Shown here piece by piece: positions 17,181 to 27,530 of a stretch of DNA of 64,000 bases. The DNA is taken from contig NZ_CP130701.1 of NCBI RefSeq assembly GCF_030553075.1, positions 1 to 64,000 on the forward strand, given 5' to 3'. The notes below the pieces were generated by a model, which had not been told where the DNA came from, did not search any database, and saw only the letters and a list, made by a program, of their open reading frames with translations. The stretch comes from Halomonas sp. I5-271120 (GTDB lineage Bacteria; Pseudomonadota; Gammaproteobacteria; Pseudomonadales; Halomonadaceae). Position 1 is the first letter of the stretch; the number at the start of each line of letters is the position of its first letter. Position numbers and translations under genes: made by a program.

Positions 17181-19247
17181 ATGTCGAATTCCGCGTCGAA
17201 CTCCGCAAGCCATTCGCGCAAGATCCTGGTCACCAGCGCCCTGCCCTACGCCAACGGCGCGATCCACCTGGGCCATCTGCTGGAATACATTCAGACCGAT
17301 ATCTGGGTGCGCTTTCAGAAAAGTCGCGGCCACCAGTGTCACTATGTCTGCGCCGACGACGCCCATGGCACCGCCATCATGCTGCGCGCCGAACAGGAAG
17401 GCATCACCTCTGAGGCCCTGATCGAGCGTGTCTCCCGCGACCACCAGGACGACTTCGCCCGCTTCGGCGTGGGGTTCGACAACTATCACTCGACTCACTC
17501 GCCGGAGAACCGCCATTTCAGCGAGCTGATCTACACCCGGCTTCGCGACAAGGGCCATATCGCGACCCGTGACATTGAGCAGATGTATGACCCGGTCAAG
17601 GGCCTGTTCCTTGCTGACCGTTTCATCAAGGGCACCTGTCCGAAGTGCAAGACCGATGATCAGTACGGCGATAACTGCGAAGCCTGCGGCGCGACCTATA
17701 CCCCGGCAGAACTGATCGATCCCGTCTCGGCGATCTCTGGCGCTACCCCCGAGGTGAGAAGCTCGACCCACTATTTCTTCAAGCTGCCTGACTTCGCCGA
17801 CTTCATGCAGGGCTGGATCAATGACGGCCATGTGCAGCCGCAGATCCGCAACAAGCTGCTGGAATGGTTCGAATCCGGCTTCAACGAGTGGGATATCTCC
17901 CGCGATGCGCCCTACTTCGGCTTCGAGATCCCCGATGCACCGGGTAAGTACTTCTATGTATGGCTCGACGCGCCGATCGGCTACCTGGCCAGCTTCCAGA
18001 ACCTCTGCGAGCGCGAAGGACTGGATTTCGACAGCTACTGGCAGCCGGATTCCGATGCCGAGATCTATCACTTCATCGGCAAGGACATCGTCTACTTCCA
18101 CGCCCTGTTCTGGCCGGCCATGCTGCACGGCGCCGACTTCCGTACCCCCACCGCGGTCAACTGCCACGGTTTCGTCACCGTCAACGGCGCCAAGATGTCC
18201 AAGTCTCGGGGCACCTTCATCAAGGCCGCCACCTACGCCGAGTATCTCAACCCCGAATACCTGCGCTACTACTTTGCCGCCAAGCTGACCGCCGGGGTCG
18301 ATGACCTTGACCTCAACCTCGAGGACTTCGCCGCGCGGGTCAACGCGGACCTGGTGGGCAAGGTGGTCAATATCGCCAGCCGTTGTGCCGGCTTCGTCAA
18401 GAAGCTCGGCGGCGGCCAGCTCAGCCCCCACTGCGCAGAACCTGAACTAGTGGCTCGCTTCATCGCCGCCGGCGACGCCATCGCCGAAGAGTTCGAGGCC
18501 CGCGAATTCGGCCGTGCCATGCGTCGCATCATGGAGCTCGCCGACGAGGCCAATACCTATATCGCCGAGGCCGAGCCCTGGGTGCTCGCCAAGCAGGAAG
18601 GCCGCGAGCAGGAAGTGCTCGACATCTGTTCGGTGGGTATCAACCTGTTCCGCCAGTTGATGGTCTATCTCGCTCCAGTGGTCCCCAAGATGGCCGATGA
18701 TGCCAAGGCCTTCCTGCAGCTCGAGTCGCTTCACTGGGAGAGCCGCCACGAGGTATTGCTGGATCACGACATTGCCAAGTTCAAGCCGCTGATGACACGC
18801 ATCGAGCGCGACAAGATCGATGGCATGATCGAGGCCTCCAAAGAAGACCTCGCCGAGGAAAAGAAGATGAAGGAGACTGCCAAGGGGCCGCTGGCCGATG
18901 ACCCGATCGCCGAGGAAATCGGCTTCGAGGACTTCAGCAAGGTCGATCTGCGCATCGCCCGAATCGCCAAGGCCGAGTACGTCGAGGGCGCCGACAAGCT
19001 GCTCAAGCTGACCCTGGATCTGGGCGGCGAGACCCGCACCGTCTTTTCCGGCATCCGCAGCGCCTATGCGCCGGAAGCCCTCGAGGGGCACCTGACCGTC
19101 ATGGTAGCCAACCTGGCGCCGCGCAAGATGCGCTTCGGCGTCTCCGAAGGCATGGTGCTGGCGGCCGGCACACCCTCTGACAAGAACGCGGGCATCTACC
19201 TTCTGGAGCCGCATGCCGGTGCCGAGCCGGGCCAGCGTGTGACCTGA
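17181..19247 (+). CDS. metG: Methionyl-tRNA synthetase
   Basis: A 688-residue enzyme that charges tRNA(Met). Visible motifs are the HIGH-type H29-L-G-H32, a zinc knuckle with [18 protein letters not shown] (~153-170), KMSKS (~338-342) and a C-terminal tRNA-binding domain (~575-688) starting near [12 protein letters not shown]. The length agrees with the two-domain MetG of proteobacteria (~677 in E. coli). I chose 17181 because the conserved sequence begins shortly after ([13 protein letters not shown]); the longer open frame from 16992 has no homology pattern. Confidence 0.97.
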   Translation: MSNSASNSASHSRKILVTSALPYANGAIHLGHLLEYIQTDIWVRFQKSRGHQCHYVCADDAHGTAIMLRAEQEGITSEALIERVSRDHQDDFARFGVGFDNYHSTHSPENRHFSELIYTRLRDKGHIATRDIEQMYDPVKGLFLADRFIKGTCPKCKTDDQYGDNCEACGATYTPAELIDPVSAISGATPEVRSSTHYFFKLPDFADFMQGWINDGHVQPQIRNKLLEWFESGFNEWDISRDAPYFGFEIPDAPGKYFYVWLDAPIGYLASFQNLCEREGLDFDSYWQPDSDAEIYHFIGKDIVYFHALFWPAMLHGADFRTPTAVNCHGFVTVNGAKMSKSRGTFIKAATYAEYLNPEYLRYYFAAKLTAGVDDLDLNLEDFAARVNADLVGKVVNIASRCAGFVKKLGGGQLSPHCAEPELVARFIAAGDAIAEEFEAREFGRAMRRIMELADEANTYIAEAEPWVLAKQEGREQEVLDICSVGINLFRQLMVYLAPVVPKMADDAKAFLQLESLHWESRHEVLLDHDIAKFKPLMTRIERDKIDGMIEASKEDLAEEKKMKETAKGPLADDPIAEEIGFEDFSKVDLRIARIAKAEYVEGADKLLKLTLDLGGETRTVFSGIRSAYAPEALEGHLTVMVANLAPRKMRFGVSEGMVLAAGTPSDKNAGIYLLEPHAGAEPGQRVT

Positions 19248-19286
19248 AGAATGACCTGAGACGCAGGCTCGTTTCGTCCAACAGTC

Positions 19287-19317
19287 AAAACGCGCAGCCA
19301 AGGCTGCGCGTTTTTTT
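19287..19317 (+). terminator. Rho-independent terminator of metG
   Basis: A perfect 13-bp stem (19287-19299 with 19302-19314) has a 2-nt centre and ends in a run of seven T, 39 bp after the metG stop. Confidence 0.9.
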
Positions 19318-19450
19318 CATTTCCCCCTCCGCCAGGCATTCAAGCAAACGCCGAATCAGCCGATACACGGTTATCGACTCAAGCATCCTTTGATCACTCA
19401 GGCGACATGACAGGCTGCCAGCGCCTGGACGCCAACCTGATGGAACACTC

Positions 19451-21016
19451 ATGCTCTCAGCACTGCATTCTCTGCGTTACCGTTTTGTCTTCGCCTTGCT
19501 TGGGTTGTTGATCATTGCGCTGGTGGTTCTGGTCGCGTTCACCCGCTTCACCCTCATGCCGGAATTACTCGAGGATGAATCCACGCAGGCCCGTGAGGCT
19601 CTCGATCGAGCCCAGCGCGCCATCGACAATGAAATGCTCCATCTGGAAGTGCTCAGCACGGACTGGGCCACATGGGATGACAGCTACCAGTTCATGCGCG
19701 ACGGCAATCAGCATTTTCTGGCATCCAATCTAAACGATGTATCCATCTTCAAAGATGCCGACCTCAGCATGATCGCCTTCATGAGGCCGTCAGGTCAGCT
19801 TTACTGGTTGAGCGGCATTGACCCAATGAGCGGGGAGCATCAGGGATGCGCCGCCCTCGATACGCAGTGCCATTGGGCCCACCCCTTCCTCGAAACCTTG
19901 AGGGCACGCATCGCGGACAACCCAGCACAGGAAGGCCTGACCTGGCTACAGGCATACCCTCAGAAGGCTCTGGTCAGCGTTCAGCCCATCATGCACAGCG
20001 ACGGTAGCGGCCCCCTCAAGGGCTGGCTCGCCATGGTGCGTCCGATGAGCCAGGAATGGCTAACCAAGCTACACAACAGCACGGGCCTGGCGATCAAGGT
20101 GCAACACTCGACCGATGGAGAGCAGCCGCTCAAGCTGGAACGCCTCGACGACGAGACCATGCGTGCCAGTCGGCTCATCCCGGCAGCCCCAAGAGGCGAG
20201 CAACTCTCCATTGATGTCGATTTGCCGCGCCAGCGTCTCAATAATCGCATCGAAGCCATGGATCTCGGGGTTTCCTGGACCCTGAGCCTGGTGGTACTGC
20301 TGCTGCTTTTGGTGTTGTGGATGCTTGAGCGCGTGGTGCTGAACCCGCTTCGGCTGTTCGCGATCTTTACCCGTCAGGTTCGGCGTCCCGAACGTACCGA
20401 TGTCCCCGCGTCACTCCTGAAGCGGCGCGACGAAATAGGCATTCTGGCTCGTCAATTCCAGCAACTGCTCGAGTTTCAACGTCAGCAGCGGGCTGAACTG
20501 GTCGAGCTCTCTGAACGGGACCCCCTTACCGGCCTGGCCAACCGGCGTCGCTTCGATGACCATCTGGCAACGTCGATGAAGACCAGTAAGCGGCGCAAAC
20601 AGCCGACAGCCCTGGTGGTCATCGACATCGACCACTACAAGGCATTCAACGATCAGTATGGTCACCCGGCTGGCGATGCCTGCCTGCAGGCGCTGGCCAA
20701 GGTGATGAGCGCACATTTCAATCATCCCAAACAGCTGATAGCCCGCACCGGCGGCGAGGAATTCATGGCAGTGCTGCCCAATACCTCTCAGGAAACCGCC
20801 GTCGACTCGGCCAACCGTCTGCGGTCTGACATCGAGGCACTGGGGATCCCACACTCGGGAAAAGTAGTGACCATCAGCGCCGGCGTCGCCTGCAGCACTC
20901 CTGCCACTCCCCTGAGTGCCGAGCAGCTGATCGAAGCCGGCGACCAGGCGCTCTATGCGGCCAAGGATTCAGGACGCAACCAGGTCATAACGTCCAAGAA
21001 TCTCGATTGGGCATAA
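19451..21016 (+). CDS. Diguanylate cyclase with periplasmic CHASE4-type sensor domain
   Basis: A 521-residue inner membrane protein. A membrane helix at ~12-33 is followed by a periplasmic domain (~34-275) with DWATWDDSYQF, typical of CHASE4. A second helix (~276-297), a HAMP-like linker and a C-terminal GGDEF domain (~350-515) follow. The active site is GGEEF at ~434-438, so cyclase activity (two GTP to cyclic-di-GMP) is expected. The inhibitory RxxD site five residues before GGEEF is absent (HPKQ there). It is monocistronic, after the metG terminator. The ligand is unknown. Confidence 0.88.
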   Translation: MLSALHSLRYRFVFALLGLLIIALVVLVAFTRFTLMPELLEDESTQAREALDRAQRAIDNEMLHLEVLSTDWATWDDSYQFMRDGNQHFLASNLNDVSIFKDADLSMIAFMRPSGQLYWLSGIDPMSGEHQGCAALDTQCHWAHPFLETLRARIADNPAQEGLTWLQAYPQKALVSVQPIMHSDGSGPLKGWLAMVRPMSQEWLTKLHNSTGLAIKVQHSTDGEQPLKLERLDDETMRASRLIPAAPRGEQLSIDVDLPRQRLNNRIEAMDLGVSWTLSLVVLLLLLVLWMLERVVLNPLRLFAIFTRQVRRPERTDVPASLLKRRDEIGILARQFQQLLEFQRQQRAELVELSERDPLTGLANRRRFDDHLATSMKTSKRRKQPTALVVIDIDHYKAFNDQYGHPAGDACLQALAKVMSAHFNHPKQLIARTGGEEFMAVLPNTSQETAVDSANRLRSDIEALGIPHSGKVVTISAGVACSTPATPLSAEQLIEAGDQALYAAKDSGRNQVITSKNLDWA

Positions 21017-21058
21017 CGGCTGATGGGCGGCCCGGTATGACGCGTCCTCCCCCCGCGC

Positions 21059-21064
21059 TATAAT
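21059..21064 (+). promoter_or_regulatory. Perfect -10 hexamer, likely rsx operon promoter
   Basis: A consensus TATAAT lies 72 nt before the rsxA start in the only gap upstream of the operon. The -35 region (around 21036, tatgac) is a poor match. Confidence 0.45.
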
Positions 21065-21135
21065 TCTCGCTTTGACGTCGTCGATGCTCGACGGCGCCCA
21101 TCATGGTTATCCACTTCTCGCTGCATGGGCGGGCT

Positions 21136-21726
21136 ATGACCCACTATTTCCTGATCCTGGTCAGCACGGCGCTGGTCAACAATTTCGTGCTGGTGCAGTT
21201 TCTCGGTCTCTGTCCCTTCATGGGCGTCTCCAACAAGCTGGAATCAGCGATGGGTATGTCGCTGGCCACCACCTTCGTGCTGACGCTGTCCTCGGTAGCA
21301 AGCTACCTGACCTTTCATTATCTGCTGGCACCGCTGGGGCTGGAGTACCTACGCACCATTGCCTTCATCATGGTGATCGCGGTGATTGTGCAGTTCACCG
21401 AACTGATGGTGAAAAAGGTAAGCCCGCTGCTTTATCAGGTGCTGGGCATTTTCCTGCCGCTGATCACCACCAACTGCGCGGTGCTGGGCGTGGCGTTGCT
21501 GTCACTCAATCGTCAGTCGAGCTTCATGGAAGCCGCCCTCTACGGCTTCGGCGCGGCGCTGGGCTTCTCATTGGTGCTGGTGCTGTTCGCCGCCATGCGC
21601 GAACGCCTGGCGGTGGCCGATGTACCCCGCCCCTTCCGCGGCGCCGCCATCGCCATGGTCACGGCGAGCCTGATGTCGCTGGCCTTCATGGGCTTCTCGG
21701 GGCTCGTGCAGGTGGGGCAGGGCTGA
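21136..21726 (+). CDS. rsxA: Electron transport complex subunit RsxA/RnfA
   Basis: A 196-residue integral membrane protein with six hydrophobic helices, containing [16 protein letters not shown] and [15 protein letters not shown], both diagnostic for RnfA/RsxA. It forms the membrane core of the Rnf-type complex that moves electrons between NADH and ferredoxin, coupled to ion flow; in E. coli Rsx it keeps SoxR reduced. I chose the ATG at 21136 since the family begins M-T-H-Y-F-L. It is the first gene of rsxABCDGE, and its stop directly abuts rsxB. Confidence 0.96.
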   Translation: MTHYFLILVSTALVNNFVLVQFLGLCPFMGVSNKLESAMGMSLATTFVLTLSSVASYLTFHYLLAPLGLEYLRTIAFIMVIAVIVQFTELMVKKVSPLLYQVLGIFLPLITTNCAVLGVALLSLNRQSSFMEAALYGFGAALGFSLVLVLFAAMRERLAVADVPRPFRGAAIAMVTASLMSLAFMGFSGLVQVGQG

Positions 21727-22365
21727 ATGATGCTGGAATGGATCAACGACCACGGCATGCTTGCCGCCATCTTCGCTCTCGCCGGCCTGTCGGTCGCCTT
21801 CGGGGCCCTGCTCGGCTATGCCGGGGAGCGCTTTCGCGTCGAGGACGACCCGGTGGTCGAGCGCATCGACGCCCTGCTGCCCCAGACCCAGTGTGGCCAG
21901 TGCGGCTACCCCGGGTGCAAGCCCTACGCCGAGGCGATCAGCCAAGGCGATGTGATTAACAAGTGTCCGCCCGGCGGCGACGCCACCATCGCCGCCTTGG
22001 CCGACCTGCTGGGCCGTGAGGCCACGCCGCTGGACGGCGAGCCGCAGGACGCGCCGCGGGTCGCCTATATCCGCGAAGACGAGTGCATCGGCTGCACCAA
22101 GTGCATTCAGGCCTGCCCGGTCGACGCGATTCTCGGCGCTGCAAAGCACATGCACACCGTGATCGCCGACGAATGCACCGGCTGCGATCTATGCCTGGAG
22201 CCCTGCCCGGTGGACTGCATTGACATGATCCCCCGCGATGACGACAGCGACGCCTGGCAGCCGCCGCTGCCTGCCGGCCCAGGCCATCGCCCGACGGCCT
22301 TGCTAATTGCCAGTGACCGGACTCAGCCGCCCCACACACCACGCAAGGAGGCCACCCATGGCTAG
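21727..22365 (+). CDS. rsxB: Electron transport complex subunit RsxB/RnfB
   Basis: A 212-residue iron-sulfur protein. An N-terminal membrane helix is followed by a CGQCGYPGC...C cluster motif (~56-80) of the Fer4_7/RnfB type and two 4Fe-4S ferredoxin motifs: [12 protein letters not shown] and [12 protein letters not shown]. It relays electrons within the Rnf complex. It starts immediately after the rsxA stop and overlaps rsxC by 8 nt. Confidence 0.96.
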   Translation: MMLEWINDHGMLAAIFALAGLSVAFGALLGYAGERFRVEDDPVVERIDALLPQTQCGQCGYPGCKPYAEAISQGDVINKCPPGGDATIAALADLLGREATPLDGEPQDAPRVAYIREDECIGCTKCIQACPVDAILGAAKHMHTVIADECTGCDLCLEPCPVDCIDMIPRDDDSDAWQPPLPAGPGHRPTALLIASDRTQPPHTPRKEATHG

Positions 22366-24220
22366 GGCCTTCGACTTCCCCGGCGGCATTCATCCTCCGG
22401 CGCGCAAGGCAGCCTCCACCCAGCGCCCCATCGCCCAAGCCGCCCTGCCCCGTCGGGTGATGCTGCCGCTTGGCCAACACGTCGGCCAGCCTGCTGAGCC
22501 TTGCGTTGCAGTGGGCGAGCGCGTCAACACTGGCACCCGGGTGGCCCGAGCCCAGGGCCTGATCAGCGCCGATGTGCATGCCAGCATCACCGGCGAGGTC
22601 ATCGCCATCGAACCCTATCCGGTGCCGCATCCCGCAGGCCTCAATGAGTCCTGCATCGTTATCGAGGGCGACGGCATCCGCGACGACTGGGCGCTGCTGC
22701 CATCACTCGACTGGCGGAGCGCCGATGACGACACCCTGCACGCCCGCCTCAACGCCTCTGGTGTGGTGGGCCTGGGTGGCGCGGGCTTCCCCACCCAGGT
22801 GAAGGCTCGGGTGCGCGAGCGTCACGCCATCGACACCCTGATCGTCAATGCCGCCGAGTGTGAGCCCTATATCAGCGCCGATGACATGACCCTGCGTGAG
22901 CATGCCGCCGACGTGCTGGAAGGCGCACAGCTGATAGCGAAGCTGAGCGGCGCCCAGCGCATCATCATCGGTATCGAAGATGACAAGCCCGAGGCGATAA
23001 CGGCCTTGAACAGGGCCATCAAGGCCGCCAAGACGGAAACCGTCGAAATCACTCTCAAGGCCTTCCCCCCCCGCTATCCAAGCGGCGGCGAGAAGCAGCT
23101 GATCAAGCGGCTGCTTGATCGCGAAGTGCCAAGCCGCGGCCTGCCGGCTGATGTCGGCGTGCTCTGCCACAATCCCGGCACCCTGCGTGCTGCTCTGCAG
23201 GTGGTGCGCGACGGGCGCCCGCTGGTCTCGCGCATCGTTACGCTCACCGGTGAGGCCCTGAACCGCCCCGGCAACGTCGAGGCGCGCCTGGGTACGTCGA
23301 TGCACGAACTGCTCGCCGCCGCCGTCCTCGATGAGGCCCGGCTGGCCCGGCTGGTGATGGGCGGGCCGATGATGGGCATGGAGCTCTCGCGCCTCGACCT
23401 GCCGTTGGTCAAGTCCAGCAACTGCCTGATTGCCGCCACTCTCGATGAACTGCCAACAGCGCCCGTCGAGCAGCCCTGCATTCGCTGCGGCGCTTGCGAA
23501 GAAGCCTGCCCCGCCAGCCTGCTACCCCAGCAGCTCTATTGGTTCGCCAAGTCCCGGGAGCATGACAAGGCAGAACTGTTCAACCTCTTCGACTGCATCG
23601 AATGCGACGCCTGCAGCTTCGTCTGCCCGAGCCACATCCCGCTGGTGGATTACTATCGCGCCGCCAAAAGCGAGATCCGCGCCCACGCCTTCGAGGCTCG
23701 CAAGGCCGAGCATGCGAAGCATCGCTTCGAGTTTCGTCAGGCCCGCATCGAGCGTGAGGCTGCCGAGAAACAAGCCCGGCGCCAGTCACGCCTTCAGGCC
23801 AACAAACGCCCCGGCTCCAGTGCCGCCGGACCTGGCAAGAGCCAGCCCAGCAATAGCCAGTCGAGCAAGAGCCAAGCGGGCTCGCCACAAGCTGCGACAG
23901 CGTCTTCTCCGAATACGCCGTCGGCTGCAGAGGCCGATCTCAAGTCGTTGCGCATCGCCCAGGCCGCGGCCAAGGCCGCCGTGCGCAAGGCCGAAAAAGT
24001 CCTCGCCCGGGTCAGCCAATCGCCGGGCAACAAGAGTCAGCACCAGGGGCAGAGTGATGGCGAAATTGAGGATCTCGAGGTGCAGCTTGCCACTGCTCGG
24101 GAGAATCTCGCCGCCGTCGAGGCGCGTCTGGCCGCGGCCAAGAATGCCGCTGCGGACACCGCCAATGAGGCTGCCCAACAAACGGGGTCACCGGCCCCCG
24201 ATCAGGAGCACACCAAATGA
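22358..24220 (+). CDS. rsxC: Electron transport complex subunit RsxC/RnfC
   Basis: A 620-residue peripheral subunit with an N-terminal barrel sandwich (HPPARK...), a NAD/FMN-binding region with [12 protein letters not shown], and two 4Fe-4S motifs: [12 protein letters not shown] and [12 protein letters not shown]. The C-terminal ~180 residues are a long, low-complexity, charged helical tail (Ala/Lys/Gln/Ser-rich), common and variable in gammaproteobacterial RsxC. It is the likely NADH-oxidising entry point. The start at 22358 has an aaggag ribosome-binding site; an upstream in-frame ATG (22307) lies inside rsxB. Confidence 0.95.
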   Translation: MARAFDFPGGIHPPARKAASTQRPIAQAALPRRVMLPLGQHVGQPAEPCVAVGERVNTGTRVARAQGLISADVHASITGEVIAIEPYPVPHPAGLNESCIVIEGDGIRDDWALLPSLDWRSADDDTLHARLNASGVVGLGGAGFPTQVKARVRERHAIDTLIVNAAECEPYISADDMTLREHAADVLEGAQLIAKLSGAQRIIIGIEDDKPEAITALNRAIKAAKTETVEITLKAFPPRYPSGGEKQLIKRLLDREVPSRGLPADVGVLCHNPGTLRAALQVVRDGRPLVSRIVTLTGEALNRPGNVEARLGTSMHELLAAAVLDEARLARLVMGGPMMGMELSRLDLPLVKSSNCLIAATLDELPTAPVEQPCIRCGACEEACPASLLPQQLYWFAKSREHDKAELFNLFDCIECDACSFVCPSHIPLVDYYRAAKSEIRAHAFEARKAEHAKHRFEFRQARIEREAAEKQARRQSRLQANKRPGSSAAGPGKSQPSNSQSSKSQAGSPQAATASSPNTPSAAEADLKSLRIAQAAAKAAVRKAEKVLARVSQSPGNKSQHQGQSDGEIEDLEVQLATARENLAAVEARLAAAKNAAADTANEAAQQTGSPAPDQEHTK

Positions 24221-25293
24221 GCCTGATGCATCAAAGCCAGGTGAGCCGACAGCCCACCGACACGGGCCGGGTCATGACCTGGCTGCTGCTGGCCACCCTG
24301 CCTGGCATCGCCGCCCTCACCTGGCACTTTGGCCTGGGCGTGCTTTCCAATGTGCTGCTCGCCGCCGCCTTCGGCGCCGGTCTAGAGGCACTGGTGATGC
24401 GGCTGCGCCGTCGAGCGGTCCGCCCGGTGCTTGCCGACAACAGTGCCCTGGTGACCGGCGTCTTGCTCGGCGCCTCGCTGCCGCCAGGCACCAGCCTATG
24501 GCTGATCCTGGTCGGCATGGTGGCGGCCATCATCGTCGCCAAGCAGCTCTATGGCGGCCTGGGCCAGAATCCCTTCAACCCCGCGATGGTCGGCTATGCA
24601 CTGCTGCTGATCAGCTTTCCGGCGGCCATGACGCAATGGGGCGCGCCCCATGGGCTGCTAGGCCCGGACGGGCTGTCATTTGGCGAGCTGCTGGCCCGCG
24701 TCACCGGTACAGGAATAGAAGGCGGCCTCGCCCCGGATGCCTGGAGCGGTGCCACCCCGCTGGACGCCTTCAAACACAAGCCAGACACCATGCTCGCAAG
24801 CGAGTTCTGGGCCTCGAATCCCTTACCCGAAGGCACCCAGGCGGCCTGGCGTAATGTGGCGCTGGCGTGGCTCGCCGGGGGCGCATTGCTCCTCTACAAA
24901 CGCCTGATTGGCTGGCAAATCCCATTGTCGATGCTCACTGCCATGGGCGTGCTGGCCACCTTCCTGTATGCCGTCGATCCCAGTCACCACGGTTCGCCGG
25001 CCTTTCATTGGCTGAACGGGGCTGCCGTGTTCGGCGCCTTCTTCATCGCCACCGACCCGGTCAGCGCGGCGACCAGCCGCAAGGGCAAGCTCTACTACGG
25101 TGCCGGCATTGGCGTGCTGGTGATGCTGATTCGCGATGCCGGCGCCTACCCGGATGCGGTGGCCTTCGCCGTGCTGCTGATGAACTTTACCGTGCCCTTC
25201 ATCGATTACTATACCCAGCCTCGCACTCAGGGCCATGCCCGGCCCAACCGAGGCATCAAGGTCACAAGACTCGACGACGAGGAGGCTCCATGA
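24217..25293 (+). CDS. rsxD: Electron transport complex subunit RsxD/RnfD
   Basis: A 358-residue multispanning membrane protein. It has the GLGQNPFNPAMVGYA segment and the D-A-W-S-G-A-T region where RnfD carries its covalent FMN on a Thr (here SGATPL), and a FFIATDPVSAATS motif late in the protein. It is part of the ion-pumping core. The ATGA overlap with the rsxC stop and with the rsxG start shows tight coupling. Confidence 0.95.
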   Translation: MSLMHQSQVSRQPTDTGRVMTWLLLATLPGIAALTWHFGLGVLSNVLLAAAFGAGLEALVMRLRRRAVRPVLADNSALVTGVLLGASLPPGTSLWLILVGMVAAIIVAKQLYGGLGQNPFNPAMVGYALLLISFPAAMTQWGAPHGLLGPDGLSFGELLARVTGTGIEGGLAPDAWSGATPLDAFKHKPDTMLASEFWASNPLPEGTQAAWRNVALAWLAGGALLLYKRLIGWQIPLSMLTAMGVLATFLYAVDPSHHGSPAFHWLNGAAVFGAFFIATDPVSAATSRKGKLYYGAGIGVLVMLIRDAGAYPDAVAFAVLLMNFTVPFIDYYTQPRTQGHARPNRGIKVTRLDDEEAP

Positions 25294-26042
25294 GCGCGCC
25301 CTCTCATCGCAACGATGCGCCACACAACGATGTTCCCCACCACCAGGCAAGCCCTGGCGCGCCGATGCGACGCGCCATCCTGCGGGGTGCCGTGGGCCTG
25401 GGGCTCTTTGCCATGCTCACCGCAGGCATCGTCGCCGGTACTCGTGCGTTGACCGCCGAGCGCATCGCGGATAACCGCCTGGCAAGCCAACACGGCCAGC
25501 TGATAGAGGTGCTGCCCGAAGACCTGGCCGGCCTCGAGATCGAGCGCCTGCTCGAGTCTGCCTTCATCCTGCCGGCGAGCCCGGCGCTGGGCCAGACCGC
25601 GCCCTTCACCGCCTGGCGGGCCACACGAGAAGGCAACCGAGACGACACCGCCGCCGTGGTGCTGCCGGTCATCGCACCCACCGGCTACAGCGGCGACATC
25701 GACCTACTGGTAGGCATCACCGATTCAGGCTTCATCAGCGGGGTGCGGGTGACTCGCCATCAGGAGACGCCAGGGCTTGGCGATGCCATCGAGTCGCGCA
25801 AGAGCGGCTGGATTGAGGACTTCGCCGGACACAGCCTCAGTGATCCCGGCCCCAACGGCTGGGCGGTAACCAAGGACGGCGGCGACTTCGACGCCTTCAC
25901 CGGCGCCACCATCACCCCCCGCGCCGTGGTAGAGGCGGTGCATCACACCCTTGGCTATGTGCGCGATCACCATGAGCGCCTGTTTGGCGACATGCCCGAC
26001 ACACCGAATCCCAACGCCGAGCAGCAGGGAGAGACACCATGA
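25290..26042 (+). CDS. rsxG: Electron transport complex subunit RsxG/RnfG
   Basis: A 250-residue protein with a ~25-residue cytoplasmic lead, one membrane helix (~31-50) and a periplasmic FMN-binding domain. The covalent flavin site is F-T-G-A-T near residue 206, preceded by the HQETPGLGD motif. The reading frame stays open upstream to 24867, but this part lies within rsxD. The ATG at 25290 overlaps the rsxD stop and follows GAGGAG, so I start here. Confidence 0.94.
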   Translation: MSAPSHRNDAPHNDVPHHQASPGAPMRRAILRGAVGLGLFAMLTAGIVAGTRALTAERIADNRLASQHGQLIEVLPEDLAGLEIERLLESAFILPASPALGQTAPFTAWRATREGNRDDTAAVVLPVIAPTGYSGDIDLLVGITDSGFISGVRVTRHQETPGLGDAIESRKSGWIEDFAGHSLSDPGPNGWAVTKDGGDFDAFTGATITPRAVVEAVHHTLGYVRDHHERLFGDMPDTPNPNAEQQGETP

Positions 26043-26743
26043 GCCAGTTCAATGAACTCGCCCGCAACGGCCTGTGGGCCAACAACCCGGCGCTGGTGCA
26101 GCTGCTGGGCCTGTGCCCGCTGCTCGCCGTCAGCGGCAGCGTGGTCAATGCCCTGGGCCTGGGGCTCGCCACTCTGCTGGTACTGGTCGGTTCCAACGTC
26201 TCGGTGTCACTGATCCGCCATCATGTGCCTGACACGGTGCGCCTGCCGGCGTTCGTGATGATCATCGCCGCCTTCGTCACTTGCGCCGACCTGCTGATGC
26301 AGGCCTACACCTATGAGCTGCACCAGATACTCGGCATCTTCATTCCGCTGATCGTCACCAACTGCGCGATCCTTGGACGTGCCGACGGCTTCGCGGCCAA
26401 GAATCCGGTGCTGCCGGCGGCCACCGATGGCTTGATGATGGGGCTCGGCTTCGCCGCCGTGCTGGTAGTACTGGGCGCGGTGCGCGAGCTGTTCGGCCAG
26501 GGCACCCTCTTCACCCAGATGGACCTGCTACTCGGGCCGGTCGCCGCCAATTGGGGCATCACCGTCTTCCCCGACTACGACTTCCTGTTCCTCGTGCTCC
26601 CTCCCGGCGCCTTTTTCGCCACGGGACTGCTGATCGCCCTGAAGAACCTGATCGATGACCGGCAGGCGCGTCTTCGTGCGACACACCTACCACAGAGCCC
26701 CACCGAGAGTCGGCGGGTCAGGGTCACTGGCACCATCCGCTAA
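26039..26743 (+). CDS. rsxE: Electron transport complex subunit RsxE/RnfE
   Basis: A 234-residue integral membrane protein, paralogous to RsxA, with [17 protein letters not shown] and [13 protein letters not shown]. It forms the other half of the pseudo-symmetric membrane core of the Rnf complex. It overlaps rsxG by 4 nt. The last 30 residues are polar and cytoplasmic. nth follows after 91 bp, as in E. coli and many relatives. Confidence 0.95.
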   Translation: MSQFNELARNGLWANNPALVQLLGLCPLLAVSGSVVNALGLGLATLLVLVGSNVSVSLIRHHVPDTVRLPAFVMIIAAFVTCADLLMQAYTYELHQILGIFIPLIVTNCAILGRADGFAAKNPVLPAATDGLMMGLGFAAVLVVLGAVRELFGQGTLFTQMDLLLGPVAANWGITVFPDYDFLFLVLPPGAFFATGLLIALKNLIDDRQARLRATHLPQSPTESRRVRVTGTIR

Positions 26744-26751
26744 GCCCTCGC

Positions 26752-26796
26752 CAGACATCACAACGACAGACATCACAACGACAGACGTCGCGACGA
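26752..26796. repeat. 15-bp tandem repeat between rsxE and nth
   Basis: Three 15-bp units: two identical cagacatcacaacga copies and a diverged third, in the 91-bp rsxE-nth gap. The frame of nth is open through them, but the conserved protein starts after them. Confidence 0.8.
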
Positions 26797-26834
26797 CGGC
26801 CACCGACCCGCTGGAATATGACAACGGAACCCTC

Positions 26835-27473
26835 ATGAACGCCCATAAACGTCACGAGATATTCACCCGCCTGCGCGAGCACATTCCCGAGCCGACCACT
26901 GAGCTCAACTGGGAGACGCCATTCGAGCTGCTCGCCGCGGTGCTGCTGTCGGCTCAGGCCACCGATGTCGGCGTCAACAAGGCCACTGCACGGCTCTTCC
27001 CGGAGGCCAACACCCCCGAGGCAATCCTCGCGCTGGGACTGGACGGCCTCAAGGAGCACATCAAGACTATCGGCCTTTACAACACCAAGGCCGAGAACCT
27101 GATGAAGACCTGCCAGCTGCTGGTCGACCGCCACGATGGCGCGGTGCCAACCACCCGCAAGGCCCTGGAAGCGCTGCCCGGAGTGGGCCGCAAGACCGCC
27201 AACGTGATCCTCAATACCGCCTTCGGTCAGCCCACCATCGCCGTCGACACCCATATCTTCCGGGTCTCGAACCGGACTGGCATCGCGCCCGGCAAGGACG
27301 TGCTGGAGGTCGAGAAGAAACTGATGCGCCATGTGCCCCGGGAGTTCCGGCAGGATGCCCACCACTGGCTGATCCTGCACGGCCGCTATACCTGCGTGGC
27401 ACGCAAGCCGCGATGTGGCAGCTGCGTGATTGAGGATTTATGCGAGTTTGCCGATAAAGTGGATATCGGCTGA
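26835..27473 (+). CDS. nth: Endonuclease III
   Basis: A 212-residue base-excision repair glycosylase/AP lyase. It has the helix-hairpin-helix LPGVGRKTANVIL with catalytic Lys (~120), the catalytic Asp in VDTHIFRV (~138) and the C-terminal 4Fe-4S loop C-x6-C-x2-C-x5-C (CVARKPRCGSCVIEDLC). It removes oxidised pyrimidines. The start at 26835 matches the E. coli protein (MNxxKRxEI). It is the last gene of the rsx operon. Confidence 0.97.
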   Translation: MNAHKRHEIFTRLREHIPEPTTELNWETPFELLAAVLLSAQATDVGVNKATARLFPEANTPEAILALGLDGLKEHIKTIGLYNTKAENLMKTCQLLVDRHDGAVPTTRKALEALPGVGRKTANVILNTAFGQPTIAVDTHIFRVSNRTGIAPGKDVLEVEKKLMRHVPREFRQDAHHWLILHGRYTCVARKPRCGSCVIEDLCEFADKVDIG

Positions 27474-27530
27474 GTCGTCGTCACTTCCCGGCGGCGCGTC
27501 ACTCCACCACCATGATCTCTAGGGATGCCC

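Noticed and set aside
17160..18431. 423-residue minus-strand frame opposite metG
   Set aside because: Antisense shadow produced by high GC codon bias; metG has all its motifs on the plus strand.
21072..21959. Plus-strand frame overlapping rsxA and rsxB
   Set aside because: Alternate frame of two well-conserved subunits; Gly/Arg/His-rich translation with no membrane pattern.
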